Assembly: GCA_946414395.1 (NCBI GenBank)
Contig: CAMKOE010000015.1
Coordinates: forward strand, 1 to 51,531
Direction: 5' to 3'
Length of the DNA: 51,531 bases
Source of the DNA: an uncultured Porphyromonadaceae bacterium
Lineage (GTDB): Bacteria; Bacteroidota; Bacteroidia; Bacteroidales; Muribaculaceae
In this document: piece by piece, positions 1 to 9,700 of the stretch
Layout: each line of letters begins with the position of its first letter
How positions within the stretch are numbered: the stretch's first letter is position 1
Notes under the pieces: generated by a model
What the model was told of the DNA's origin: nothing
The model's input: the letters and a program-made list of their open reading frames with translations, nothing else
The model's database searches: none
Translations under genes and position numbers: made by a program

Positions 1-1621
1 ACACGTCGCAGTTCTCACACTTGGGCACCCAGCCGCACTCCTTGCAGCGCACCATGGGCGAGTAGCCGCGGCGGTTCTGGAACAGGATGACTTGCTCATT
101 GTCCTTCAGCGCCTTGCGGCAGTCAGCGATGAGTTCGGTGCTGAACAGGCCGCTCATCTCGCGGCGCTTGCGAGCATCAATCGTGTTGATGACCTTCACG
201 TCGGGCATCTTGATGTCGCCATAGCGGGTGAGCAACTTGACCAGGCCGTATTTTCCTTCGAGGGCCAAGTGATAGACCTCGATGGCGGGTGTGGCCGAGC
301 CTAGCAGGGTCTTGGCGCCATGCATCTGCGCCAGGATGAGTGCTGCGTTGCGACCGTTGTAGCGGGGAGCGGGGTCCTGCTGCTTGTAACTGCTGTCGTG
401 CTCCTCATCGACAATGACGAGGCCCAGGTTGGAGTAGGGGAGAAATACCGACGAGCGAACCCCGATGATGACGCACGGCTCGGAGGAATACAGCAGACGC
501 TTCCAGATGTCCACGCGCTCGTTGTCGCTGAATTTGGAGTGATAAATGAGCAACTTGTCGCCGAACACGCGTCTCAGCCGCCGCGTCAACTGGGTGGTCA
601 GCGCGATTTCGGGCACGAGATAAAGCACCTGCTTGCCCAGCCGCAGGGCATCGGCAATGAGGTGCATATAGACTGATGTCTTGCCGCTGCTGGTCACGCC
701 GTGCAATAGCGTGATGGCATGCTGGCGCATCGACTGGTGGATTTCATCATAGGCGCGCCGCTGCTCGTCGCTCAGCGCGGGTGGCTCCTCGAGCACTGTG
801 CCCAGGTCGGCAAAGCGGTTAATCTCTTTCTTGTAGATTTCTAGCAGGCCACGCTTCACGGCCTCGTGCAGGACAGCACCGCTGACCCCCGAGCGCTTGA
901 GCAGATTGTCCTTGCTCACCTCGCGCACGTCGCCGCCCTGGAGCCAGCGTGACATGTCCAGGTAGGCCAGCAGCAGGCTTTCTTGCTTAGGCGCACGTTT
1001 TAACTGGTCAAAAAAATGGTGCAGTTTTTCCTCGTCTTCACGGGCTATGGTGAGACGCACACATGCCTCAGTCTTAGGACGATAGTTGTCGATAACGCGC
1101 TCGCTCACGTGCAGCGCATCCATGTCCAACAAGTGGCTGACATTTCGTTCTACGGTCTTGAAGCCGGTTGCCTTGGCAATTTCGGCAATCTGAACGCGTC
1201 CACGCTGGGCCGTGAAGTCCAGGATGACGCGTTCGCGGTCGGTCAACTGGCCAGGTTCGCTTTCCTCAAAGTCAGGATTGACACTGATGGTTGTCTCGCT
1301 TTCCACCTTGAGGCCTGAGGGAACCGCCGCTTTGTACACCTCGCCCACCGAGCACAGGTAATAGTCGGCGATCCACTGCCAGAAGTCCAGTTGTGGATGC
1401 CTCAGGATGGGCTTTTCGTCTAGTGGGCCCAGTATTTCCTTCACGTCATATCCTTTGGGCTCCCTGTCGTGCAGCATCACAACGATGGCCGTGAATATTT
1501 TTTTGCGCCCGAAGGGTACCAGCACACGCATGCCGATGGACACTTGCATGTCATCGGGGATGCGGTAGGTGTAGGTGCCAGGAATGGCTAGCGGCAATAA
1601 CGTTTCGGCAAATTTGGGCAT
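1..1621 (-). CDS. priA: Primosomal protein N' (replication restart helicase PriA), C-terminus cut by window edge
   Basis: PriA is a 3'-5' DNA helicase that reloads the replisome at stalled forks. About 540 residues are visible, starting MPKFAETLLPLAIPG, which matches the DNA-binding N-terminal barrel of the family. A Walker A motif GVTSSGKT lies near residues 308-315 (Lys314). The helicase box DEEH is at about 405-408, and the first zinc-ribbon cysteines (CKEC, then CENC) are just before the edge. The helicase C-terminal lobe and the remaining cysteines lie outside the window, so the gene is cut off rather than broken. The nearest -7-like element is imperfect (TAATTTTA on the minus strand at 1651-1658). 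The family call is firm. Confidence 0.97.
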   Translation of the reverse strand, partial: MPKFAETLLPLAIPGTYTYRIPDDMQVSIGMRVLVPFGRKKIFTAIVVMLHDREPKGYDVKEILGPLDEKPILRHPQLDFWQWIADYYLCSVGEVYKAAVPSGLKVESETTISVNPDFEESEPGQLTDRERVILDFTAQRGRVQIAEIAKATGFKTVERNVSHLLDMDALHVSERVIDNYRPKTEACVRLTIAREDEEKLHHFFDQLKRAPKQESLLLAYLDMSRWLQGGDVREVSKDNLLKRSGVSGAVLHEAVKRGLLEIYKKEINRFADLGTVLEEPPALSDEQRRAYDEIHQSMRQHAITLLHGVTSSGKTSVYMHLIADALRLGKQVLYLVPEIALTTQLTRRLRRVFGDKLLIYHSKFSDNERVDIWKRLLYSSEPCVIIGVRSSVFLPYSNLGLVIVDEEHDSSYKQQDPAPRYNGRNAALILAQMHGAKTLLGSATPAIEVYHLALEGKYGLVKLLTRYGDIKMPDVKVINTIDARKRREMSGLFSTELIADCRKALKDNEQVILFQNRRGYSPMVRCKECGWVPKCENCDV

Positions 1622-1773
1622 ATCGTGTCTTGAAGATTAAATCTTTGCTTTAAAATTACGATTTATTTTTAATGTGAACCAGTTGTTTGATTGTGGAAAG
1701 TTTCTATAATGTTGTCAGATTGTTACAAGTCGATTTGTTTAAAGTATTACTTGTAAAATCTATTGTTAAATCA

Positions 1774-2967
1774 CTAGGAATCAATGTGAATACTGTCCAT
1801 GTAACTCTTGTAGATGCGGCTCTCCTTCCGGGCCGTTGCGGTCCAACTCACCTCGGCGGGGAGGCGCTGCTCGACGCCTCCTTGCAATAGTCTCACGGCG
1901 CGGTCGGTGAAGCGGTCCACGAAGTTCTCGCCCAGGTCGATCGCGTTCTCACGGCCAACGGCTTCGGCGGTGCCGATGACGTTGGTGGCGACTACATGTG
2001 CGCCGCATGACAGGGCCTCGATGACCACCAGGGGCAGGCCCTCAAGGCTGCTGGGCAGTACCAGCAGGTCAACGCAGTTGAGCAGATCGGGGATTTCCTC
2101 GGGAGGAACCTTGCCCGGGAACCAGCAGTTCACGCCTTGCTGAGACATCAATCGGCGGGTTTCCTCGAGTTGGATGCCGTCCCCGATGGCCCAGAACGTG
2201 AGTTCCTGGCCGAATTTCCGCTCGATTTCCTTGTAAATCTCGGGCAGTAGGGTGACATTTTTCACGGGTTCAAAGCGACCGACGAAGGCGACGACCTTCT
2301 TGCCGTCGTTTACCTTGTACAGTTCCCGCAAGCGCTCCCGCAAGGGCTCTTTATAGCACTTGAATTGAGCGCTGGCGCCATTGAGCAGTACCTCGGCGGG
2401 AAAGTTGTCGGTCAAGTCGGCATGCGCCTTGTCGAGCAGCCCCTGGCTGACAAAGAAATTGCAAGTGGCGCTGTGTAACAACTTGATGGTCTGCTCCTTG
2501 ATCATGGGGTCGCGGGGTGGGTCGGTATAGATGCTTGCTCCGTGCCAGGTGATGAAACAGGGGATGTGCAGGTGCTTACCAGCAAACACGGCTGCGTGGC
2601 CCGCGATGCGGTCGTGGGCACTCACCAGGTCGTGGCCGCGCATTTCCCATCCCAGCCGGTGCAAGCGGCGAAGGATCGCCCGCGGCGGGGTGTGGAACAG
2701 GCGGTGCATGATGGCGTCGCTCCAGCGGCGGCGGAACCATGTCACGTGCACTCTCACGCCATCGGCGGTGATCTCGTCGGGGCGGTGATCAACGGGCTTA
2801 CTGTGCCTGAGGCGGCGCATCAGCCAGCCGTCATACACTTGAAACATGTACACATCGATTTTATAATCAGCGATTTGCTGAAGGTGCTTCACGCGGCTGA
2901 TCACCGCATTGAACACGCCCAGCCGCCTGTTGATATCGCCTTCAAAGAGAACCGCAATCTGTTTCAT
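1774..2967 (-). CDS. Glycosyltransferase family 4 (GT-B fold)
   Basis: This is a 397-residue cytoplasmic glycosyltransferase, probably making a surface polysaccharide, lipopolysaccharide or exopolysaccharide. The C-terminal nucleotide-sugar domain has the GT4 signatures FVGRFEPVKN and the EX7E motif inside PSSLEGLPLVVIEAL (about residues 305-320). The N-terminal half carries HDLVSAHDRIAGH and TWHGASIY, typical of the acceptor domain. The start is ATG at 2967; a GTG two codons upstream is less likely. A -7 box lies 45 bases upstream. It stands alone, apart from any polysaccharide cluster and separated from priA by about 150 bases, so donor and acceptor sugars cannot be deduced. Confidence 0.9.
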   Translation of the reverse strand: MKQIAVLFEGDINRRLGVFNAVISRVKHLQQIADYKIDVYMFQVYDGWLMRRLRHSKPVDHRPDEITADGVRVHVTWFRRRWSDAIMHRLFHTPPRAILRRLHRLGWEMRGHDLVSAHDRIAGHAAVFAGKHLHIPCFITWHGASIYTDPPRDPMIKEQTIKLLHSATCNFFVSQGLLDKAHADLTDNFPAEVLLNGASAQFKCYKEPLRERLRELYKVNDGKKVVAFVGRFEPVKNVTLLPEIYKEIERKFGQELTFWAIGDGIQLEETRRLMSQQGVNCWFPGKVPPEEIPDLLNCVDLLVLPSSLEGLPLVVIEALSCGAHVVATNVIGTAEAVGRENAIDLGENFVDRFTDRAVRLLQGGVEQRLPAEVSWTATARKESRIYKSYMDSIHIDS

Positions 2968-3011
2968 GGGCACGGGAGGTGAGTGGTTAATAATGTTGCT
3001 GTTTAGTCAAG

Positions 3012-3019
3012 CAAATTTA
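3012..3019 (-). promoter_or_regulatory. -7 element (TAAATTTG) for the GT4 gene
   Basis: On the minus strand the bases read TAAATTTG, matching the Bacteroidota -7 consensus TAnnTTTG. The ATG at 2967 lies about 45 bases downstream, a normal leader length. No clear -33 TTTG was seen. Confidence 0.6.
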
Positions 3020-3074
3020 CATATATTTATCCACTCCTGCAAACCGCATCGGGATTTTTGTCCAAAACACCACG

Positions 3075-3104
3075 AAAAAAGAGGCCAAACTGATGTTTGA
3101 CCTC
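3075..3104 (-). terminator. Rho-independent terminator of the initiator tRNA
   Basis: On the minus strand GAGGTCAAAC, a four-base loop and GTTTGGCCTC form a ten-pair stem with one U-G pair. A run of six T follows immediately. It starts a few bases after the tRNA 3' end. Confidence 0.9.
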
Positions 3105-3111
3105 TTTCTAG

Positions 3112-3183
3112 TGGCGGGAGCCAGACTCGAACTGACGACCTTTGGGTTATGAGCCCAACGAGCTGCCACTGCTCCATCCCGCG
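3112..3183 (-). tRNA. Initiator tRNA-Met (anticodon CAU)
   Basis: The minus strand folds as a 72-nt cloverleaf. The anticodon loop is CTCATAA, flanked by GGG and CCC, the three G-C pairs that mark initiator tRNA. The acceptor stem pairs GCGGGA with TCCCGC. The first base C faces C at position 72, so the 1:72 pair is absent, as expected for an initiator, although the usual opposing base is A. CCA is not encoded. It has its own promoter and terminator. Confidence 0.95.
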
Positions 3184-3194
3184 ATTTGCGAGTG

Positions 3195-3202
3195 CAAAGG
3201 TA
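3195..3202 (-). promoter_or_regulatory. -7 element (TACCTTTG) for initiator tRNA
   Basis: The minus strand reads TACCTTTG, with CTTG 19 bases upstream as the -33 element. The tRNA 5' end lies about 12 bases downstream. Confidence 0.8.
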
Positions 3203-3606
3203 ATACTTTTTTGTGACGTGTCAAGTCTCTGAAAGCAAAAAATGTGTTTTTTAACATATTTTTAACCAAAAACAATAGTGTTTTGCCTCGTTTTGGACGT
3301 TTTTTTGTGCTCATGATGTGTGTTTACGTCCTTATTTTCCTCTCTAGGGTGTATCGAGTTCTGGGTATAAAATGGAGTGCATCATGGGTGCCTTGAGGGT
3401 GTCGCCCATTGCACGCCGACTGGTCGTGACAACAGGTGTACTGCAGTTGATGATGATAGAAAAATGCGATTGCTAATATGTTAAAGTAATACTTTAATAA
3501 GATATTTGAATTAATTAAATTATTAAATTATATAATCTACCGATTTAGAATTAATTATAATGCTATTTATAAAGTGTTGATAAATGTAATATTTTGGGCA
3601 TAAACA
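3203..3606. other. AT-rich intergenic region without a gene
   Basis: Between the tRNA promoter and the fumarase terminator I see no open frame with a plausible start and no tRNA-like fold. The stretch 3470-3600 is strongly AT-rich. Short reading frames here lack promoter support. Confidence 0.6.
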
Positions 3607-3658
3607 ACCCGCCTCGGGGAGTGCGTCCAGCCAGTTCTGGAACCTCCCCGAGGCGGGT
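3607..3658 (-). terminator. Large hairpin terminator after fumarase
   Basis: Arms 3607-3621 and 3644-3658 are a perfect 15-bp inverted repeat (ACCCGCCTCGGGGAG). The 22-base loop contains a smaller hairpin, CCAG/CTGG. It lies 28 bases past the fumarase stop codon. The T tract on the minus strand is short (TTGTTTAT), so termination is likely but the hairpin may also protect the mRNA 3' end. Confidence 0.75.
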
Positions 3659-3685
3659 GTTGACATTCAATTGAACAGGGTCGGT

Positions 3686-5311
3686 TTAGAGACCGATCTT
3701 CTTGAAGAAGTCGTTGCCCTTGTTGTCCACGAGGATGAAGGCCGGGAAATCGACGACGCGGATTTTCCAAACGGCTTCCATGCCCAACTCGGGATACTCA
3801 ACACACTCGATGCTCTTGATGCTCTCCTGTGACAGGATGGCAGCGGGACCGCCGATGCTTCCCAGGTAGAAACCGCCATGCTTCTTGCAGGCGTCGGTCA
3901 CTTCCTGGCTGCGGTTGCCCTTGGCAATCATCACCATGCTGCCGCCCAGGCTCTGGAACAGATCGACATAGGGGTCCATGCGGTTGGCAGTAGTCGGGCC
4001 CATCGAGCCGCAGGGCATGCCTTGAGGCGTCTTGGCAGGGCCGGCATACAGCACGGGGTGATCCTTGATATACTGGGGAATACCCTCGCCGCGGTCATAG
4101 CGCTCTTTCCACTTGGCGTGGGCAATGTCGCGGCCCACGATGATGGTGCCGCTCAACGATACGCGGGTTGATACGGGATACTTGTCGAGGATGGCAAGGG
4201 TCTCGCTCATGGGACGGTCGAGGTCGATCTTGATGCCGTCGCCCTCACCTGCCTGGCGCAACTCTTCGGGAATCAACTGGGTGGGTTTGTCATCGAGTTT
4301 CTCGATCCACACGCCGTCCTTGTTGATTTTGGCCTTGATGTTGCGGTCGGCACTGCAACTCACGCCCAGGCCGATGGGACAGGAGGCGCCATGGCGGGGC
4401 AGGCGGACGATGCGCACGTCGTGTGCCATGTATTTGCCGCCGAACTGGGCGCCCAGTCCGATCTTGTAGGCCTCTTCGAGCACTTGTTTCTCGAGTTCCA
4501 CGTCGCGGAAGGCGCGGCCCGTCTCGTCGCCCGTGGTGGGCAGGTTGTCATAGTAGTGGGTCGATGCCAACTTGACGGTGAGCAGGTTCTTCTCGGCGCT
4601 CGTGCCGCCAATGACAAACGCGATGTGGTAGGGCGGGCATGCTGCTGTGCCCAGGGTGCGCATCTTCTCGACGAGGAAGGGTACCAGCGTGCCGGGGTTG
4701 AGCACGGCCTTGGTCATCTGGTAGAGGTAGGTCTTGTTGGCGCTGCCGCCACCCTTGGTGACGCACAGGAAGCGGTATTCCATGCCCTCGGTGCACTCCA
4801 GGTCGATCTGTGCGGGCAGGTTGCAGCGGGTGTTCACCTCCTCATACATGCTCAGGGGAGCATTCTGCGAGTAGCGCAGGTTCTCCTGGGTGTAGGTGTT
4901 ATAGACACCGCGGGCAAGGGCCTCCTCGTCACAGAAGCCGGTCCACACCTGCTGACCCTTCTCACCGTGGATAATGGCCGTGCCGGTGTCCTGGCACAAG
5001 GGGAGTTGCCCCTTGGCGGCCACCTCGGCATTGCGCAGGAAGGTCAATGCCACATACTTGTCGTTGTCGCTGGCCTCGGGGTCGCGCAAGATCTTGGCTA
5101 CCTGCTCGTTGTGGGAGCGGCGCAACAGGAAGTTCACGTCGCGGAAGGCCTGCTGGGCAAGCATCGTCAAGGCCTCGGGTTCAATCTTGAGGATGGGTTT
5201 GCCCTCAAACTCGCCCACCGAAACGTAGTCGCTGGTCAGCCTGTAGTATTCAGTGTCATCTTTGCCCAATTGGAACATGGGCGCATAGCGGAATTCGGGA
5301 TTGTTTGCCAT
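3686..5311 (-). CDS. fumA: Fumarate hydratase class I (4Fe-4S, homodimeric type)
   Basis: The enzyme interconverts fumarate and malate in the cytoplasm, probably in the reductive branch leading to succinate in this anaerobe. The 541-residue length and colinear alpha and beta domains match single-chain class I fumarases. Cysteines expected to hold the 4Fe-4S cluster are visible in LCQDTGT (about residue 107), AACPPYH (about 225) and GASCPIG (about 311). The beta-domain motif [11 protein letters not shown] is present at the C-terminal end. The start at 5311 gives [13 protein letters not shown], a normal family N-terminus. It is a single-gene unit with its own promoter and a large terminator hairpin. 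Like other class I enzymes it should be oxygen sensitive. Confidence 0.97.
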   Translation of the reverse strand: MANNPEFRYAPMFQLGKDDTEYYRLTSDYVSVGEFEGKPILKIEPEALTMLAQQAFRDVNFLLRRSHNEQVAKILRDPEASDNDKYVALTFLRNAEVAAKGQLPLCQDTGTAIIHGEKGQQVWTGFCDEEALARGVYNTYTQENLRYSQNAPLSMYEEVNTRCNLPAQIDLECTEGMEYRFLCVTKGGGSANKTYLYQMTKAVLNPGTLVPFLVEKMRTLGTAACPPYHIAFVIGGTSAEKNLLTVKLASTHYYDNLPTTGDETGRAFRDVELEKQVLEEAYKIGLGAQFGGKYMAHDVRIVRLPRHGASCPIGLGVSCSADRNIKAKINKDGVWIEKLDDKPTQLIPEELRQAGEGDGIKIDLDRPMSETLAILDKYPVSTRVSLSGTIIVGRDIAHAKWKERYDRGEGIPQYIKDHPVLYAGPAKTPQGMPCGSMGPTTANRMDPYVDLFQSLGGSMVMIAKGNRSQEVTDACKKHGGFYLGSIGGPAAILSQESIKSIECVEYPELGMEAVWKIRVVDFPAFILVDNKGNDFFKKIGL

Positions 5312-5377
5312 AAAAAAATGTTGCTTGAATTATAAAAATTTATTGAGTTTTATTGAGTTGTTTATATTTCGGACTGG

Positions 5378-5385
5378 CAAAGTTA
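5378..5385 (-). promoter_or_regulatory. -7 element (TAACTTTG) for fumarase
   Basis: The minus strand reads TAACTTTG, a full match to TAnnTTTG. The leader to the ATG at 5311 is about 60 AT-rich bases. No good -33 box was seen. Confidence 0.75.
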
Positions 5386-5452
5386 GGCATTTTCTTGGAG
5401 ATTTCGGTGCCCGATGGCACAAAACCTGCTATTTGCCTCCATCAGGAGGCGG

Positions 5453-6133
5453 TCAAGAGTGGATGCCGTCGTCAAAGCCCAGGCGCTTGAAGTCGTCGGG
5501 CAGCGGGGCCGTGACATCGATGTCCTTGCCGCTCACCGGGTGGGTGAAGCGGATGCGGTGGGCCTGCAGCGAGATGCCGCCGTCGGGGTTGCTGCGCGGC
5601 GCGCCATACTTGAGGTCGCCCTTGATGGGGCATCCGATGGCCGACAACTGGGCCCTGATCTGGTGCTTGCGGCCCGTGATCAGGTCCACCTCGAGCAGCC
5701 AGTAGCGCTGGCTGGATGCGATGACGCTGTACTTGAGTTCGGCGCGCTGGTAGCCCTCGCGTGGAGTGCCGCTCACGCGGGTCTTGTTGCCCTGCTCGAC
5801 GCTCTTTAGGTAGTGGACCAGGGTGTCGCTCTGCTTGGGGGGCTGCTTGCCCACCACGGCCCAGTAGGTCTTGTGGACGTCGCCCTTGCGGAACAACTCG
5901 TTCATGCGCGACAAGCCCTTGCTCGTCTTGGCCATCACGACCAGGCCGCAGGTGGGGCGGTCGATGCGGTGAGTCACCCCGACAAACACGTTGCCGGGTT
6001 TATTGTATTTTTCCTTGATCCACGCCTTCAACGAGTCGATGAGCGTGGGGTCGCCGGTGCGGTCTCCCTGCACGAGTTCGCCAGCGCTCTTGTTGACGAT
6101 GATGATGTGGTTGTCGTCATATACTACTTCCAT
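5453..6133 (-). CDS. RluA/RsuA-superfamily RNA pseudouridine synthase
   Basis: A 226-residue enzyme that isomerises uridine to pseudouridine in rRNA or tRNA. The catalytic motif HRIDRPTCGLVVMAKT (RLD family, with the catalytic Asp in RIDR) is near residues 65-80. Further conserved motifs are GRKHQIRAQL and HRIRFTHPVSG near the C-terminus. There is no N-terminal S4 domain, as in short RluA-family members. A longer frame runs up to 6247, but the -7 element at 6185-6192 lies inside that extension and the extra residues look unrelated. ATG 6133 (MEVVYDDNHIIIVNK), preceded by GAAAGAGAT, is therefore preferred. Which uridine it modifies cannot be told from sequence. Confidence 0.92.
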   Translation of the reverse strand: MEVVYDDNHIIIVNKSAGELVQGDRTGDPTLIDSLKAWIKEKYNKPGNVFVGVTHRIDRPTCGLVVMAKTSKGLSRMNELFRKGDVHKTYWAVVGKQPPKQSDTLVHYLKSVEQGNKTRVSGTPREGYQRAELKYSVIASSQRYWLLEVDLITGRKHQIRAQLSAIGCPIKGDLKYGAPRSNPDGGISLQAHRIRFTHPVSGKDIDVTAPLPDDFKRLGFDDGIHS

Positions 6134-6184
6134 AATCTCTTTCTCAGTCGTGATAATTGCCAGTGTCGCCACTGTTGCACAGTG

Positions 6185-6192
6185 CAAAGGTA
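6185..6192 (-). promoter_or_regulatory. -7 element (TACCTTTG) for the pseudouridine synthase
   Basis: The minus strand reads TACCTTTG. It decides the start of the downstream gene at 6133 by ruling out the upstream in-frame codon at 6247. Confidence 0.8.
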
Positions 6193-6495
6193 CTGCCTTT
6201 CCCGCTAAAAACTGCCTTGTATTTTTAAAAAATGTGAAACTTGCCATCTAAATCCCTTGATGTGGCCTGGTGGAGTCGGGTAGGGCAGGCCTGTGTCACT
6301 GCCATTTTCGGTAAAATGCCCCCTGCTGCCCCGCGGCTCTATCTAAATATCTGTTTTTCAATACTTTAACCATATTTAAACATTTTTTAAAGTTAAATCA
6401 CTGGTAATGAGGTGGTTGGGTAAATAATGGTGGCACTATGATAAAAAAATTAAAAAAGTTTTATACAGATTTACATTATATTAAAAAAAAACAAC
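6193..6495. other. Intergenic region between divergent transcription units
   Basis: No gene seen. It holds a small stem GGCCTG/CAGGCC around 6260-6290 and a strongly AT-rich approach to the SusC promoter. No operator repeat was recognised. Confidence 0.5.
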
Positions 6496-6503
6496 TAACT
6501 TTG
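6496..6503 (+). promoter_or_regulatory. -7 element (TAACTTTG) of the SusC/SusD locus
   Basis: TAACTTTG is a full consensus match and is preceded by an A-rich tract. Transcription should start near 6510, leaving an unusually long leader of about 215 bases before the susC-like start. No clear -33 TTTG is present, which could indicate a regulated promoter. Confidence 0.75.
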
Positions 6504-6554
6504 CATGCCTATCTTTTAAAGATGTGGAGTTAAGAAACTGAAAAGCAGAGTAAA

Positions 6555-6621
6555 TTCAATCTGTTGTATGGATTGAATCAAGTGATGATGATGATACCTG
6601 AAAATGCTGTGTATTTCGGGT
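6555..6621 (+). promoter_or_regulatory. Two hairpins in the SusC-locus leader
   Basis: Within the leader, TTCAATC (6555-6561) pairs with GATTGAA (6571-6577). ACCTGAAA (6596-6603) pairs with TTTCGGGT (6614-6621), with one G-U pair. They may shape translation of the SusC mRNA; no regulatory role is shown. Confidence 0.4.
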
Positions 6622-6726
6622 AGTGCAATAGTTTGATGTTTTGAAGCCGTGCATGCTTGATGAGGTGGGTAACAGTCATTGAAAAACTTATAAAACATTA
6701 ATAATTAATCAATTAAACTAAAATTT

Positions 6727-9700
6727 ATGAGTCTAAAACATTTTCTCTTGTTCCTTGTTATGGCTCTTGCATCGCTTGGTGTCTCGGCACAGGTGAGCGG
6801 TACAGTGCTTGACGAGAACAACGAACCTGTCATCGGCGCATCTGTCGTTCAGCAGAGCAATCCCAAGAACGGCGTCGCAACCGATTTTGACGGTCATTTT
6901 ACGTTAAATGTGCCGGCGGGCACTAAGATTAAAGTCACCTATGTGGGTTATGAGGATGCAATCGTTGCTGCCAAGTCGGGCATGACGATTACCATGAAGC
7001 CCAAGGGTGAGATGCTGGGTGAAGTCGTTGTCACCGGTTACCAGAAGGTGGACAAGCGACTCTTCACCGGTGCAACCCAGAGCGTTGACGCCGAGAAGAC
7101 CAAGTTGTCGGGTGTCGCCGACGTCAGCCGTGGTCTTGAGGGACGTGTATCTGGTGTACAGGTGCAGAACGTCTCCGGTACTTTCGGTACCGCACCCAAG
7201 ATCCGTGTGCGTGGTGCTACGTCAATCTATGGTAGTTCCAAGCCGCTGTGGGTAGTTGACGGTGTAGTTCTGGAGGACAACGTGGACATCAGCGCCGACG
7301 ACCTCTCGTCGGGTGATGCCAACACGCTGATCGCCTCGGCTGTTGCCGGTCTGAACGCCGACGATATCGAGAGTTTCCAGATTCTGAAGGATGGTTCAGC
7401 AACGTCAATCTACGGTGCCAAGGCCAACGCCGGTGTGATCGTTATCACCACCAAGACCGGCCGCAAGGGCACCAGTTCAATTAACTATACCGGTGAGTTC
7501 ACCTACCGCCTGAAGCCCAACTACCGCGACTTCAACATCTGCAACTCTCAGGAGCAGATGAGTATCTTGCGCGAGATGGAGCAGAAGGGCTGGCTCGAGT
7601 ATGCCAACCTGGTGAACAGCACCACCTCGGGTATCTATGGTCAGATGTACACCTTGATGGACACCTATGATCCCGCTACCGGCACCTACGGCCTGGCCAA
7701 CACCCAGAATGCACGCAACCAGTATCTGCGTGAGGCCGAGATGCGCAACACCAACTGGTTTGACCTGTTGTTTAACAACAACGTGATGCAGAACCACTCC
7801 GTCAGCATCTCGGGTGGTACCGACAAGGGCTCGTTCTACACCTCGGCTTCGGTAATGACCGATCCGGGCTGGTACAAGAGCAGCCGCGTTGAGCGTTACA
7901 CCTTTAATGCTAACGCAATCTATAACCTGACCGACAGGATCAGGATCAAGATCTTGAACAGTGACAGTTTCCGTGAGCAGAAGGCTCCCGGTACCCTCAG
8001 CCAGAACGTGGACGTTGTGAACGGTGAGGTAAGGCGCGACTTCGATATTAACCCCTACAGTTTCGCCTTGAACACAGCCCGCACTGTTGACCCCAACATG
8101 CGTTATGTGCGCAACTATACCAGTTTCAACATCTTTGACGAGTTGGAGCAGAACTACATCGACTTGAACGTGACCGACCTGAAGTTCCAGGGCGAGTTGA
8201 ACATCAAGCCCATCGTTAGACAGGATCAGACCCTCGAGTTCAACATCCTGGGTTCGATGCGCGTGGCAACCACCGAGCAGAACCACTATGTGCTGGACAA
8301 CAGTAACCAGGCCATGGCCTATCGCGCCGGTATCGACCCCGAGAACGCCATCATCCGTTCGTCCAACTCCTACCTCTACACCGACCCCGATGTCTCCAAC
8401 GCTCTTCCCGAGACGATTCTTGACAAGGGTGGTATGTTGTTCTACAACAAGCACAACAACAAGACCTTCACCTTCCGTGCTGCCGGTCAGTACATGAAGG
8501 ACTTCAATAACGGCAAGCACCTCATCACCCTGTATGCCGGTATGGAGGCAGTCCGCTTCGACCGCTTCAGCGAGGCGTTTGACGCTTGGGGCATCGTTTA
8601 TGCCAACGGTAACCTGCCCTTCACCAACTACAAACTCTTCAAGCAGATGCAGGAGGAGAACGGTAGTTACTACAGCGTCGGTGAGTACCACCGTCGTGAC
8701 ATGGCCTACTTTGCTAACGCCAACTACGCGTTCCTGGGCCGCTACGTCTTGAACGGTACTATCCGCTATGAGGGTTCTAACCAGATGGGTAAGACCTCAC
8801 AGAGCCGCTGGCTCCCCACCTGGAACGTTTCGGCTGCATGGAACATCTATGACGAGCCGTTCTTCCAGAACATGGCCCTCAGCAAGAAGGCCCTCACCTA
8901 TGCCAAGTTGCGTGCAAGTTACTCGCTGACCGCCGAGAGCGGCCCCACCAGCCTTGCCAACGCCGAGGCTCTGTATTATCCCGTTCGCCCCTGGCGCCAG
9001 GAGATCAGCACCTATGAGATGGCGCTGCAGTTGTCCGGCCTGGGTAACAGCGAACTGACCTATGAGAAGAAGCACGAGTTCGACCTCGGTGTTGACCTCG
9101 GTTTCCTCTACAACCGCATCAACCTCGTGTTTGACTGGTATGTCCGCAACAACTTCGATCTGATTGGTCTTATCCGCACCCAGGGTGTCGGTGGTGAGAC
9201 TAATAAATATGGTAATGTGGCCGAGATGAAGTCACATGGTGTCGAGTTCACCATTTCGTCTCGCAACATCGAGCCCAGCCGTCCCGGTGGCTTCGCTTGG
9301 AGCACCGACTGGACCTTCTCCTACTCAAAGACCGAGATCAGCAAACTGCAGTCACGCTCACGCGTCATCGACCTCGTGCGTGGTAGCGGTTTCCCCTTGG
9401 AGGGCTATCCCCACCGTGCCATCTTCTCGATTCCCTACGCTGGCCTGGATGCCCATGGTCTGCCCCTGGTATATGATGAGACTGGCGCTATCTCCAATGT
9501 CGGCCTGAACTTCCAGGAGTTTGAGGCTCTCGACTTCCTCAAGTATGAGGGTCCCGTTGATCCCACCATCACCGGTGGTTTCGGCAACAACTTCGACTGG
9601 AAGGGCTTCCACCTGAATGTGTTCATGACCTACGCCTTTGGCAACAAGTTGCGTCTTGACCCGACCTTCGGTGCCGGTTACAGTGATCTCACTTCCTTCA

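Noticed and set aside
6134-6247. N-terminal extension of the pseudouridine synthase
   Set aside because: The promoter -7 box lies inside it and the residues do not fit the family.
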